A stretch of 64,000 nt of DNA, from contig JANQRP010000038.1 of NCBI GenBank assembly GCA_028284495.1, positions 88,877 through 152,876 on the forward strand, written 5' to 3'. The position numbers were made by a program, and so were the translations under genes. Position 1 is the stretch's first letter. Each line of letters begins with the position of its first letter. Source of the DNA: Longimicrobiales bacterium (GTDB lineage Bacteria; Gemmatimonadota; Gemmatimonadetes; Longimicrobiales; Gaopeijiaceae). The notes under the pieces were generated by a model. It did no database searches. It was not told where the DNA came from and worked only from the letters and a program-made list of their open reading frames with translations. Below, one piece after another: positions 50,567 to 59,743 of the stretch.

Positions 50567-51735
50567 GCACTGCAGCCGGAGTAGTCCGGCCGACTCTGCA
50601 GCCGGCGGCGGACGTCGCCCGGAGTGCTCTGCTGTTCGGGTGCCTGATGGCCGTCGGCGGATGCTCGGGAGAGGCGACCCCCGGCGCGGTCGGTAGCGAA
50701 CGTCCGGGGCAGCTCACCGTGTGGACCCTCACGGGACCCGACCTCGAGCTCGGCGAGTTCGAGGGCGGTGGGGATCAGACGTTCGACCTGGTCGCAGGTG
50801 TCGCGCTGCTGGGGGAGGACCGGATCGCGGTCGTGGACCAGGGCTCGGCGGACGTGCGCGTCTACGACGGCACGGGTTCGCTGGTCGAGACGTTCGGCGG
50901 CGAGGGGGACGGGCCCGGAGAGTTCCGGGCGCCCGCGGACATCCGGGTTCTGGGCGGCGACTCGATCCAGGTCCTCGACGCCTGGGACCAGCGCGTGACC
51001 CTGCTCACCCCGGACTTCGGCTACGTCCGTGAGTTCGCCGCGGTGAGCCCTCTCGCGGGCCGTTATCTGCTTGAGGGTACGGTGGCGGAAGCCGAGCGAC
51101 ACGCCGCCCTCGCCGTCCTCGCTGGCCGACCCTTCCCGGTGGCGCGCACCGGCTTCCGGCTGGCGACGCTGTCCGCGGACGGTCGCGTCTGGATCCGGGA
51201 GCGCCTCGCGACCGAAGCCGCGCCGGCGCTGTGGTTCGTGCTCGGTCCGGACGGCACGCCGATCCGGGCCGTCGAGGTGCCGCACCGGTTCCGACCGATG
51301 TACCTCCGAGACGACCTGGTGATCGGGCGCTGGCGCGGCGAGTACGACGTGCACTACGTCCGTTGGTATCGGCTCGAGAGCGCGGGCCGCACGACGGCAG
51401 CCCCCGACTGGCTCACGGGGCCGGCCTCGGACACACCGGCCCCGCCCATGCCCGACTCGGTCCGGCGCGGGCTCCAGTCGATCGTCCGAAACGCGGCGAC
51501 GATGCAGGAGGTCTACTACTCGAACCAGCGCTCCTACTCGACCCGGGTGGACTCGCTGATGACCGCGGGCGATCGCGAACTCCCCGAGGGCCTCGGGATG
51601 GACGTGCTGCATGCGACCGCCCGCGGCTGGTCGATGATCCTGACGTCGGCTGGCCACGCGGGCATGTGTGCCCTGCGATATGGCCGTGACGGGCCTCAGG
51701 CGCTCCGATCCGGAGCGGTGATCTGTACGAACTGA
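50563..51735 (+). CDS. Lipoprotein with beta-propeller and a pilin-like C-terminal segment
   Basis: This 390-residue protein has a lipobox at VGGC (Cys34), then six-bladed propeller-like (NHL/6-bladed) repeats: FEGGGDQTFDLVAGVALL, VDQGSADVRVYDGTGSLV and LVETFGGEGDGPGEFRAP. From ~295 it changes to a segment like the soluble part of type IV pilins (AATMQEVYYSNQRSYSTRVD; MDVLHATARGWSMILT; terminal Cys residues). The ATG at 50563 is preferred over one at 50554 because it makes an ATGA overlap. A fusion of propeller and pilin-like domains is unusual. Confidence 0.78.
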   Translation: MSTAAGVVRPTLQPAADVARSALLFGCLMAVGGCSGEATPGAVGSERPGQLTVWTLTGPDLELGEFEGGGDQTFDLVAGVALLGEDRIAVVDQGSADVRVYDGTGSLVETFGGEGDGPGEFRAPADIRVLGGDSIQVLDAWDQRVTLLTPDFGYVREFAAVSPLAGRYLLEGTVAEAERHAALAVLAGRPFPVARTGFRLATLSADGRVWIRERLATEAAPALWFVLGPDGTPIRAVEVPHRFRPMYLRDDLVIGRWRGEYDVHYVRWYRLESAGRTTAAPDWLTGPASDTPAPPMPDSVRRGLQSIVRNAATMQEVYYSNQRSYSTRVDSLMTAGDRELPEGLGMDVLHATARGWSMILTSAGHAGMCALRYGRDGPQALRSGAVICTN

Positions 51736-51790
51736 TTCCCTCGACCAAGCGACGAAATCGCACCCCGCGCCCCCCGTCGCCGAGACTACG

Positions 51791-52966
51791 TCAGCCCGCC
51801 AGCGCGCGAACCACCCCGACGGCCAGGCCGCCCAGCACCAGCCCGAGGGGCCCCACCCGCCCACTCAGCAGGGCACCACCGGCCGCCACGAACACCACCA
51901 CCGAGGGCGGGTCCGGGATGGCGGGCGGCACGAGCGTCAGCGCAACGCCGATCAGAGAGCCCGCCACGACCGCGCTGACGCCGCGGAGGGCGGCCTTGAT
52001 CCCCGCGACCTCGCGCAACCGGGCGAACCGCGGCGCCACGAAGAGCACGGCGGCGAAGGCCGGCACATAGATCCCGACCGTGGCCAGCGTCGCGCCCGGC
52101 ACCCCGGCGGCCGCGAACCCGACGAAGGCGGCGAGCGTGCTGATCGGGCCGGGGACGGCCTGGGTGATCGCGACCCCGTCCAGGAACTGTCCCGCGGTCA
52201 GCCAGGCGTACTCCTCCACGGCGATCGGCTGGAGCAGGACGACGAGGGTGTACCCTCCCCCGAAGAGCACGGCCCCGATCCCGAGATGGACGATACCCAC
52301 GAGCGCCCAGGCCGGGAGACCAGCCAGCACGGATGCGGCGCCGCTCTGCGTGATCGGAAGTAACGGTAACGGTACCGTAGCAGTGAGCGACCCCGGGCCC
52401 CGCCCCCTTCGCGATGCCGCCCAGGTCACCACGCCCCCGAGCAGCATGACCGGCACGACCCACCCCCCGTAGAGCACCGCCACCGCCACGCCCACCGCGG
52501 CCAGCGCGACCTCCAGACCGCCGGTGACCGCCGCCCGACCGAGCTTCACTCCCGCGCGGAGGATGATCGCGAGTACGACCGGCTTGATCGTGGCGAGCAC
52601 GGGGTCGACGGCGGGGAGGGCGCCGTACGAGAAGTAGAGCGCGGAGAGCCCCGTGACCATCAGGAAGGCCGGCCCGAGGAACGTGAGCCCGGTCACGAGC
52701 GCCCCGGGCACGCCCCGCGTGGCGTACCCGACGTGGATCGCCATCTCGCTGGAGTTGGGGCCGGGCAGGAGGTTCGTGACCCCCATCAACTCGAGAAACT
52801 CCTCCCGTGTCAGCCAGCCGCGCTTCTCGACGACCTCCTCGAGCATGAGCGCAAGGTGGGCATTGGGCCCGCCGAACCCCAGGAGAGCGAGACGCAGGAA
52901 GACCGCGAAGAGTTCGCCGTGCGTCGGCGCAGCCTCGGGCGCCCCGATGCCATCCGGGCCCGGCAT
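51791..52966 (-). CDS. chrA: Chromate transporter
   Basis: This 391-residue inner-membrane protein of the CHR family has two homologous halves. The first has GFGGPNAHLALML, WLTREEFLELMGVTNLLPGP and NSSEMAIHVGY; the second has FGGGYTLVVLLQ, WLTAGQFLDGVAITQAVPGP and AGVPGATLATVG. About ten to twelve membrane helices. It exports chromate or exchanges it with sulfate. The long open frame upstream is a shadow; the ATG at 52966 gives the family N-terminus. It is 11 nt downstream of pckA on the same strand. Confidence 0.94.
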   Translation of the reverse strand: MPGPDGIGAPEAAPTHGELFAVFLRLALLGFGGPNAHLALMLEEVVEKRGWLTREEFLELMGVTNLLPGPNSSEMAIHVGYATRGVPGALVTGLTFLGPAFLMVTGLSALYFSYGALPAVDPVLATIKPVVLAIILRAGVKLGRAAVTGGLEVALAAVGVAVAVLYGGWVVPVMLLGGVVTWAASRRGRGPGSLTATVPLPLLPITQSGAASVLAGLPAWALVGIVHLGIGAVLFGGGYTLVVLLQPIAVEEYAWLTAGQFLDGVAITQAVPGPISTLAAFVGFAAAGVPGATLATVGIYVPAFAAVLFVAPRFARLREVAGIKAALRGVSAVVAGSLIGVALTLVPPAIPDPPSVVVFVAAGGALLSGRVGPLGLVLGGLAVGVVRALAG

Positions 52967-52977
52967 GTCGCCCGGGG

Positions 52978-54588
52978 TCAGCCCTTCGGGCCGGCGGCCT
53001 TCACTCCGTCGGACACGCGGTCGGCGTACTGGGCGAAATTGTCGCGAAACATCGTCGCGAGCTTCGCGGCCTGGGCATCGTACGCATCCGCGTCGGCCCA
53101 GGTGCTCCGGGGCTGCAGCACCTCGGCCGGCACCCCGGGAACGCTGACGGGCACTGCGAGGCCGAACACCGGGTCGGCCACGGTGTCGATGGCGTCCAGC
53201 CGCCCCGCGAGCGCGGCCCGGACCATGGCGCGCGTATGGGCGAGCTTCATGCGTGACCCGACCCCGTACGGCCCACCCGTCCACCCGGTGTTCACGAGCC
53301 AGACCCCGGCCTCGTGGCGCTCGAGGCGCTCACCCAGCATCTCCGCGTACGCACTCGGGTGGAGCGGAAGGAAGGGCGCGCCGAAGCAGGCGCTGAACGT
53401 CGCGCGGGGTTCGGTCACGCCGCGCTCGGTGCCCGCGACCTTGGCGGTGTAGCCCGAGAGGAAGTGGTACTGCGCCTGATCGGGCGTGAGCCGCGCGATC
53501 GGAGGCAGGACCCCGAAGGCGTCCGCCGTGAGGAAGACCACGTTCCGGGGGTGTCCGCCCCGGCTCGGTGTCACCGCGTTCGGGATGAACTCGATCGGGT
53601 ACGAGGCACGAGTGTTCTGCGTGATCGTGGCGTCGTCGTAGTCGATCGAGCCGTCGGCGCGAAGGATCACGTTCTCGAGGATCGTCCCGAACCGCCGCGT
53701 GGCGTTGAAGATCTCGGGCTCGCCCTCGGGGGAAAGCCGGATTGTCTTCGCGTAGCAGCCACCCTCGAAGTTGAAGACGCCGTCGTCGCTCCAGCCGTGC
53801 TCGTCGTCACCGATGAGTCCGCGCTCGGTATCCGCCGAAAGCGTGGTCTTGCCCGTCCCCGACAGACCGAAGAAGAGCGCCACGTCTCCTCCGTCGCCGA
53901 CGTTGGCCGAGCAGTGCATCGGAAGCACTCCCTGGTCCGGCAGCCGGTAGTTGAGCGCGCCGAAGATCGACTTCTTGATCTCGCCGGCGTACCGGGTGCC
54001 GCAGATCAGGACCACCCCCTCGGCGAAGTTCACGACGACCGCCGTCGTCGAACGCGTGCCGTGTCGCTCGGGGTCCGCCTCCATCTCAGGCGCGTGAAGC
54101 ACGGTGAAGTCGGGCTCCATCCCCTCCAGCTCGGACGGATCCGGGCGGAGGAACATGTTGTACGCGAACAGGTTGTGCCACGCGCTGGGGGTCACGACCC
54201 GCACACCGATCGCGTGGTCCGGATCGGCACCGGCACGGGCGTCCCGAACGAAGAGCTCCCGCTGGTTCAGGTACGCCACGATGTCGTCCCTCAGCGCGTC
54301 GTAGTGAGCCGGTGCGATCGGAACGTTCACGCTCCCCCAGTCCACCACCTCCGCGCAGCCGGGCTCCTTCACCGTGAACTTGTCGTTGGGCGACCGGCCG
54401 GTATGGGGCGCCGTCTCGGTCCGGAATCCGCCGTCGGCGGCCAGCCGGCCCTCACCGCGGCGCACGGCCGCTTCGATGAGCTCGGCGGCGGAGAGGTTCC
54501 AGTGCACCGCCTTCTGCGGGTCGAGCCCGTGTGTCGAAAGTCCGGCGGTCGCCACGGCAGCCCCAGTCACGTTGGAGGGATTCGTCAT
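52978..54588 (-). CDS. pckA: Phosphoenolpyruvate carboxykinase (ATP)
   Basis: This 536-residue enzyme makes phosphoenolpyruvate from oxaloacetate and ATP in gluconeogenesis. The phosphate loop GLSGTGKTTL includes Lys247. Substrate and metal motifs are TGRSPNDKF, GDDEHGWSDDGVFNFEGG and NTRASYPIEFIPNA, with the C-terminal NTGWTGGPYGVG. The ATG at 54588 is used. A hairpin lies ~46 nt upstream. Together with the malic enzyme gene upstream it controls the C4/C3 balance; chrA is probably read through from it. Confidence 0.97.
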   Translation of the reverse strand: MTNPSNVTGAAVATAGLSTHGLDPQKAVHWNLSAAELIEAAVRRGEGRLAADGGFRTETAPHTGRSPNDKFTVKEPGCAEVVDWGSVNVPIAPAHYDALRDDIVAYLNQRELFVRDARAGADPDHAIGVRVVTPSAWHNLFAYNMFLRPDPSELEGMEPDFTVLHAPEMEADPERHGTRSTTAVVVNFAEGVVLICGTRYAGEIKKSIFGALNYRLPDQGVLPMHCSANVGDGGDVALFFGLSGTGKTTLSADTERGLIGDDEHGWSDDGVFNFEGGCYAKTIRLSPEGEPEIFNATRRFGTILENVILRADGSIDYDDATITQNTRASYPIEFIPNAVTPSRGGHPRNVVFLTADAFGVLPPIARLTPDQAQYHFLSGYTAKVAGTERGVTEPRATFSACFGAPFLPLHPSAYAEMLGERLERHEAGVWLVNTGWTGGPYGVGSRMKLAHTRAMVRAALAGRLDAIDTVADPVFGLAVPVSVPGVPAEVLQPRSTWADADAYDAQAAKLATMFRDNFAQYADRVSDGVKAAGPKG

Positions 54589-54633
54589 GCGTCGGGTCCA
54601 TGTCGTACGCCCCCGAGCCGTCTCAGGACGCCT

Positions 54634-54679
54634 CGGAGCGGATTGAGGGAAGACCCCAAGTTTGTTCAATCCGGCTCCG
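54634..54679 (-). promoter_or_regulatory. Inverted repeat between the malic enzyme and pckA genes
   Basis: cggagcggattga (54634-54646) pairs with tcaatccg-gctccg (54666-54679, one bulged base) around a 19-nt loop. It lies 46 nt upstream of the pckA start and 56 nt after the malic-enzyme stop, so it may be an operator, attenuator or terminator. Confidence 0.5.
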
Positions 54680-54735
54680 GACGTCCACCGTGGAGAAGGC
54701 CTCCGCCCGCCACCGGGCCCCGGCCGTCCGGGCCG

Positions 54736-57027
54736 TCAGCCGCCGAGCTTCAGCCGGTCGTTGACCGATGCGCGAGCCTGCACATCGACCGAGGCGACCG
54801 TCGCGAGGTTCAGGATCTCCTGCTGGCTCGCCCCCCGCTGGAGGACGTGCACCGGACGATCCATCCCCATCAGCACGGGACCGATCACCTCGGCACGACC
54901 GAGTCGATCGAGGAGCTTGTACGCGACGTTCGCGGCCGAGAGGCGGGGGAACACCAGCACGTTCGCCGTTCCCGAGAGGTTCGAGAACGGGTAGACCTCC
55001 TTGAGCTTCCGCGGGTCCACCGCGGTGTCGGCCTGCATCTCCCCGTCGATCTCGAGCTCGGGCTCGAGCTCGCGGACGCGCCGGACCGCCTCCGCCACCT
55101 TCGCAGCCTCCGGGTGACGGACCGACCCGAAGTTCGAGAAGGACACCATCGCGATCCGTGGCCGAATCCCCAGCTCCGAGACGAACTGTGCGGAGAGGAG
55201 CGCGATGTCCGCGAGTGCCTCCGCGTCCGGCTCGATGTTCACGGTGGTATCAGCGAAGAACAGCAGCTCGCGGTTCGGGAACGCGATCATGTACAGCCCC
55301 GCGACGCGACGCACGCCGTCCGCCGTGCCGATGACTTCGAGAGCCGGCCGAAGGACCTCGGGGTAGTTCGCCTCGATCCCGGCCACCACGGCGTCGGCCT
55401 GGCCGTCGCGGACCATGCCGCACGCGAAGTAGATCGGCTTGTACATGTTCCAGCGGGACTCGGCCATAGTGAGCCCCTTCCGGGCACGACGCCGGAAGAG
55501 TTCCTCCGCGAAGTCGTAGCGGTGCTCACCGTCCTGGGCCGCGTAGTGGACCTCGACCCCGTCCAGCGAGACGCCCATCGCCTCGGCCTTCTCCGCCACG
55601 CGCGGGGGTCGGCCGAGCAGCACGGGTCGGCACACGCCCTCCTCCACCATCTGCGCCGCGGCACGAATGATCGTGACGTTGTGCCCCTCCGGAAACACGA
55701 TGCGCGCGGGACGCCGACGAGCACGCTGTGTCATCCATCGGATGACCTCGCGGCCCGGGCCGAGCGACGCGCGGAGTCGATCGCGGTACTCGTCGAGGTC
55801 GATCTCCTGCCGCGATATGCCGGACTCCATGGCGGCGGCGGCCACGGCGGGTGCCACGTGGAAGAGCACCCGGTTGTCGAACGGCTTTGGAATGAGGTAG
55901 TTCCGCCCGAAGTGGATGTTCTCCCCGCCGTACGCGTCGACCACGTTCTCCGGCACGTCGGCGCGGGCCAGCTCGGCGAGCGCCCGTGTGGCCGCCATCA
56001 TCATCTCGGGGTTCACGCCCCGCGCACGCACGTCCAGCGCACCGCGGAAGATGAACGGGAAACCAAGGACGTTGTTGACCTGGTTGGGGTAGTCGGACCG
56101 CCCGGTCGCGATGATCGCGTCGTCGCGCTCGGCCATCACGTCCTCGGGCCGGATCTCGGGGTCGGGATTGGCGAGCGCGAACACGATCGGGTCGGAGGCC
56201 ATCGAGGCCACCATGTCCCGAGTGACCACTCCGGCCACCGACAGGCCGATGAAGACGTCCGCACCCTCGATGGCCTCCGCCAGCGTCCGAGCACCGCCCG
56301 CGTGGTTCGCGTAGGCCGCCTTGTAGGGGTCGATCGCCTCGGAGCGGTTCGGGTAGATCACGCCCTTGGAATCACACAGCACGATGTTCTCGCGGGTGAC
56401 GCCGAGCCGACAGAAGTGATTGGCGGTGGCGATCGCCGACGCCCCCGCGCCGGAGAACACGACCTTCACCTTCGCGATCTCCTTCCCGGCCAGTTCGAGC
56501 GCGTTGATCAGTGCGGCACCGCCGATGATCGCCGTCCCGTGCTGGTCGTCGTGGAAGACGGGAATGTCCAGCTCCTCCTTGAGCCGCTCCTCGATCTCGA
56601 AGCAGTCGGGCGCCGAGATGTCTTCCAGATTGATGCCACCCACGGTAGGCTCGAGCATCCTGCAGAAGGAGATCACCTCCTCGGCGGTCGGGGCGTCGAT
56701 CTCGAGATCGAACACGTCGATGCCCGCGAACTTCTTGAAGAGCACGCCCTTTCCTTCCATCACCGGCTTCGAGGCCGCCGGCCCGATGTCGCCAAGTCCG
56801 AGGACGGCGGTCCCGTTCGAGACCACGGCGACGAGGTTTCCGCGCGCCGTGTACCTGAAGACGTCATCGGGCCTGGCGTGGATCTCGCGGCACGGTTCGG
56901 CGACACCCGGCGAGTACGCGAGCGAGAGGTCCCTCGACGTCGCGACCGGCTTGGTCGGGACGATCTCGACCTTGCCGGGGCGGGGATGTTCGTGATACGA
57001 CAGCGCGTCGCGGCGGTCGTCGGACAT
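54736..57027 (-). CDS. maeB: NADP-dependent malic enzyme fused to phosphotransacetylase-like domain
   Basis: This 763-residue enzyme decarboxylates malate to pyruvate. The malic-enzyme part (~1-420) has LAYSPGVAEPC, FKKFAGIDVFDLEID, HDDQHGTAIIGGAALINAL and VFSGAGASAIATA. The C-terminal part (~430-763) is a phosphate acetyltransferase-like domain (PARIVFPEGHNVTIIRAAAQ; ADAVVAGIEANYPEVLRP; TANVLVFPRLSAANVAYKLL). In relatives this domain is regulatory, sensing acetyl-CoA, rather than catalytic. The start ATG at 57027 is used, since the longer frame overlaps the divergent promoter of the Omp85 gene. Confidence 0.95.
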   Translation of the reverse strand: MSDDRRDALSYHEHPRPGKVEIVPTKPVATSRDLSLAYSPGVAEPCREIHARPDDVFRYTARGNLVAVVSNGTAVLGLGDIGPAASKPVMEGKGVLFKKFAGIDVFDLEIDAPTAEEVISFCRMLEPTVGGINLEDISAPDCFEIEERLKEELDIPVFHDDQHGTAIIGGAALINALELAGKEIAKVKVVFSGAGASAIATANHFCRLGVTRENIVLCDSKGVIYPNRSEAIDPYKAAYANHAGGARTLAEAIEGADVFIGLSVAGVVTRDMVASMASDPIVFALANPDPEIRPEDVMAERDDAIIATGRSDYPNQVNNVLGFPFIFRGALDVRARGVNPEMMMAATRALAELARADVPENVVDAYGGENIHFGRNYLIPKPFDNRVLFHVAPAVAAAAMESGISRQEIDLDEYRDRLRASLGPGREVIRWMTQRARRRPARIVFPEGHNVTIIRAAAQMVEEGVCRPVLLGRPPRVAEKAEAMGVSLDGVEVHYAAQDGEHRYDFAEELFRRRARKGLTMAESRWNMYKPIYFACGMVRDGQADAVVAGIEANYPEVLRPALEVIGTADGVRRVAGLYMIAFPNRELLFFADTTVNIEPDAEALADIALLSAQFVSELGIRPRIAMVSFSNFGSVRHPEAAKVAEAVRRVRELEPELEIDGEMQADTAVDPRKLKEVYPFSNLSGTANVLVFPRLSAANVAYKLLDRLGRAEVIGPVLMGMDRPVHVLQRGASQQEILNLATVASVDVQARASVNDRLKLGG

Positions 57028-57119
57028 GTATGGAACGGCTCCGTCTGTTGGGCCGGGTCTTTGCGGGGTGGAGTCGGGTAGACTACCACCCGCCACCCCA
57101 ACGTCGAAATCCCCGAGGC

Positions 57120-58997
57120 ATGCCCATACGCGCGCTCACGCCGCTGGACCTCCACCTCCGGATCGCGTTGTCGGTCGTGGCCGTCGTGATGGCCGCGCCC
57201 CCCGGCTCGCTGGCGGGTGCCCAGACCGATGCCCGGGCGATCGCTCCGCCCGATGTCGGCGCCGTCAACGGCTGCCCGCGCGGCACGATCACGGAGATCG
57301 AGGTGCGGAACGGCACGGTGGTGGCGGAGGACGAGATCCCCGACGGGGTACTCGGCTGGGGTCCTCGGCTCGCGAACCGGGTGCACATCCGGACGCGACG
57401 CGGCTTCCTCCGCTCCGAGCTCCTGGTGACGGAGGGCGACTGCTACGACCCCTTCCTGATCGAGGACTCCGAGCGGATCATCCGGCGGTACGGCTTCATC
57501 TCGTCGGTCGAGGTCTTCGCCGTCCGGATCGACGAGGGCGAGGAGGACGAATCCGCCCGCTGGCGCGTCGTCGTGGAGACGAGCGACGAGTGGTCGACGC
57601 GCGTCGAAATTACCGCGGAGTTCGACAACGGCCTCGATCTCCGGAGCGCCGCCCTCGCCGAGACGAACCTGCTCGGGCGCGGGATGACCGTCCGCGGCTT
57701 TCTGCTCGAGGACGACGCCGCACGCCTTCTGGGGGCACAGTTCGCGACACCGCGACTGCTGGGGTCACGCGCCAACCTCGGGCTGAGTTTCGGGACCACC
57801 CGGATCGGCGAATTCCGGTCGGTCGAAGTGGCCTTCCCCTTCGTCGGCGAGGTCGGAACCTGGGCGTGGCAGCTCGGCGCCTCGGACGCGGAGGACTACT
57901 TCGCGTACGCGTTCGGTGAGACGGGGTCACCCTCGTTCGCGCTCCTTCCCACCCGTGACCGGAGCGTCAGCGCGACGGTCGCACGGAGGTTCGGAAACCC
58001 CGGCTCGCTCAGCATCGTGGGTGTGAATCTGGCTCGCGAGACGCTCGACTTCCCGGGCTACCCGGAGACGGTCGACATCGTCGAGGGGCGTGCGTTCGAC
58101 GAGACCGAGACGGCGCGGCCGGAGGTGGCCGAGGAGCTCCGTGGCCAGACCCGCTTCGGGGCCGGCACCCGTGTGAGCCTGCTCCTCGGACAACGCAACA
58201 TCGACTTCGTCCAGCGCACCGGACTCGACGCCCTCCGCGGCGTCCAGGACGTGGAGGTGGGAACCGACATCTCGCTCTCGCTGGGGCGCACGGTCCGCGG
58301 GGGCGGCGGCGATCGTGACGTTTCCGACATGTTCGTCCGGCTCCGCTACTACGGCGCGACGGCACCGGCGCCGTGGGTCGTCGTGTCGAACATCTCGCTC
58401 GAGGGCCGGCAGCTCTTCTTCGATCCGTCCGCCGACCGGAGCGGGTGGAGGGACGTCCTCGCGGAGTTCGACCTCCTCGCGTACTGGCAGCCGGCGTCGC
58501 TCCCGAGGCACACGCTTCTGGCCCGTCTGTCCGGCGCGGGCGGATGGTCCGTCGATCTCCCCTACCAGTTGACGCTGGGGGGGAGGCGCGGCGTCCGTGG
58601 CTTCGACTCCGCCGACCTCCCGGGCGGTCGGAGGGTCGTGCTGACGCTGGAGGACCGCGTGTACTTCGGGTGGCCGTTCCGAGAGACGTTCGATCTGGGT
58701 GCGACGCTCTTCGCCGACGTCGGCCGAATCTGGCCGGGCAACGTGCCGTTCGGTGTAGACTCGGGGTGGCGCGGGACGGTCGGCGCCGGACTCCGGTTCG
58801 GCTTCCCGACGGGGTCTCGAGGCGTCGTTCGCCTGGACCTGGCGCACGCCGTCGGACCCGAGGCGGGTCGCAACGGGCTGATTCTCAGGATCGCGGCGGT
58901 CGATCTGATCGGTCTCGCCGGCGGGCTCGCGGACACGCAGCTCGTGCGCAGCATCCGCATCGGAACCGGCGTCGATCGGTTCACCCCCGCCCGATGA
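57120..58997 (+). CDS. Omp85-superfamily outer-membrane protein (BamA/TamA/ShlB-like)
   Basis: This 625-residue protein has a signal peptide cleaved near LAGAQ. An N-terminal POTRA-like region (~40-170, containing RSELLVTEGDCYDPFLIEDS and RWRVVVETSDEW) is followed by a 16-stranded-type barrel. The Omp85 loop-6 motif is seen as GGRRGVRGFDSADLPGG (~510), equivalent to VRGF/Y. It inserts or secretes proteins or lipids across the outer membrane. It is translationally coupled (ATGA) to the first biosynthetic gene. That is unusual and suggests that the product of the operon may be an outer-membrane or exported molecule. Confidence 0.85.
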   Translation: MPIRALTPLDLHLRIALSVVAVVMAAPPGSLAGAQTDARAIAPPDVGAVNGCPRGTITEIEVRNGTVVAEDEIPDGVLGWGPRLANRVHIRTRRGFLRSELLVTEGDCYDPFLIEDSERIIRRYGFISSVEVFAVRIDEGEEDESARWRVVVETSDEWSTRVEITAEFDNGLDLRSAALAETNLLGRGMTVRGFLLEDDAARLLGAQFATPRLLGSRANLGLSFGTTRIGEFRSVEVAFPFVGEVGTWAWQLGASDAEDYFAYAFGETGSPSFALLPTRDRSVSATVARRFGNPGSLSIVGVNLARETLDFPGYPETVDIVEGRAFDETETARPEVAEELRGQTRFGAGTRVSLLLGQRNIDFVQRTGLDALRGVQDVEVGTDISLSLGRTVRGGGGDRDVSDMFVRLRYYGATAPAPWVVVSNISLEGRQLFFDPSADRSGWRDVLAEFDLLAYWQPASLPRHTLLARLSGAGGWSVDLPYQLTLGGRRGVRGFDSADLPGGRRVVLTLEDRVYFGWPFRETFDLGATLFADVGRIWPGNVPFGVDSGWRGTVGAGLRFGFPTGSRGVVRLDLAHAVGPEAGRNGLILRIAAVDLIGLAGGLADTQLVRSIRIGTGVDRFTPAR

Positions 58998-59743
58998 GCC
59001 TCCTCGCCCCGGAGCGCCTCGACGCGCAGGAACTCATCGACGCCACGGGGCACGATCTCGCGGAGCTCCGGGAGTCGCTCCGACAGGTGGCGCGCGTGGA
59101 TCGGCTGCTGGGTGGCGAGAGGGGCGTGCGCCGGGCGCTGGCCGAGGTGCTCGCCCCGGTCCTCGCCGAGCCGGCGGACGCCGGCGTCGACGGCTTCACC
59201 CTGCTCGACGTCGGTGCGGGCATCGGAGAGGTCGCGGACAGGCTCGCCGCGTGGCTGCGGGGGAGGGTCGGCGGACCGGTCCGCGCGCTGGCGGTCGACG
59301 CCCACCCGGACGTGGTCGCGGTCGGTCGCGCCGAAACACCGGGGCTCCAATGGATCCGAGCCGACGGACGCCGCCTCCCGCTCCCCGACCGATCCGTCGA
59401 CGTGGTCGTGTGCGTTCTGACCCTCCACCACTTCGACCGCCGTGGCGCCCTCCGCCTCCTGTCCGAGATGGCGCGGGTAGCGCGCCACCGCGTCATCCTC
59501 AGCGACCTCGAACGCTCGCGCGCCCACTGGCTCGGCGCGCGCGTCCTCGCCGCCACCCTCTGGAGCGGAAATCGCCTCACCCGCGCCGACGCGCCGATGT
59601 CCGTACTCCGTGGGTGGACGCGCCCCGAGCTTGAAGGGCTCCTCACGGAGGCCGGGCTGGTGGACGTGCGCGTGCGACGCCACCTCCCGTGGAGGCTGGT
59701 GGCCTCGGCGGGCCCGCCACCGCCGGGGTCGGACCGGCGATGA
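58994..59743 (+). CDS. Class I SAM-dependent methyltransferase
   Basis: This 249-residue methyltransferase has motif I LLDVGAGIGEVADRLA, an acidic loop (AVDAHPDVVAV), WIRADGRRLPLPDRSVDVV and motif post-IV VLTLHHFD. The N-terminal helical part (~1-60) and C-terminal LRGWTRPELEGLLTEAG are typical of small-molecule O- or C-methyltransferases that act beside FAD oxidoreductases in polyketide/quinone-type clusters. Overlaps ATGA with the Omp85 gene and with the next gene. Confidence 0.9.
   Translation: MSLLAPERLDAQELIDATGHDLAELRESLRQVARVDRLLGGERGVRRALAEVLAPVLAEPADAGVDGFTLLDVGAGIGEVADRLAAWLRGRVGGPVRALAVDAHPDVVAVGRAETPGLQWIRADGRRLPLPDRSVDVVVCVLTLHHFDRRGALRLLSEMARVARHRVILSDLERSRAHWLGARVLAATLWSGNRLTRADAPMSVLRGWTRPELEGLLTEAGLVDVRVRRHLPWRLVASAGPPPPGSDRR

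Noticed and set aside
53314..57081. A 1255-codon plus-strand open frame across pckA and the malic enzyme gene
   Set aside because: It is the complement of pckA and maeB, whose catalytic motifs are clear. The composition is His/Arg/Val-rich and unlike a real protein.
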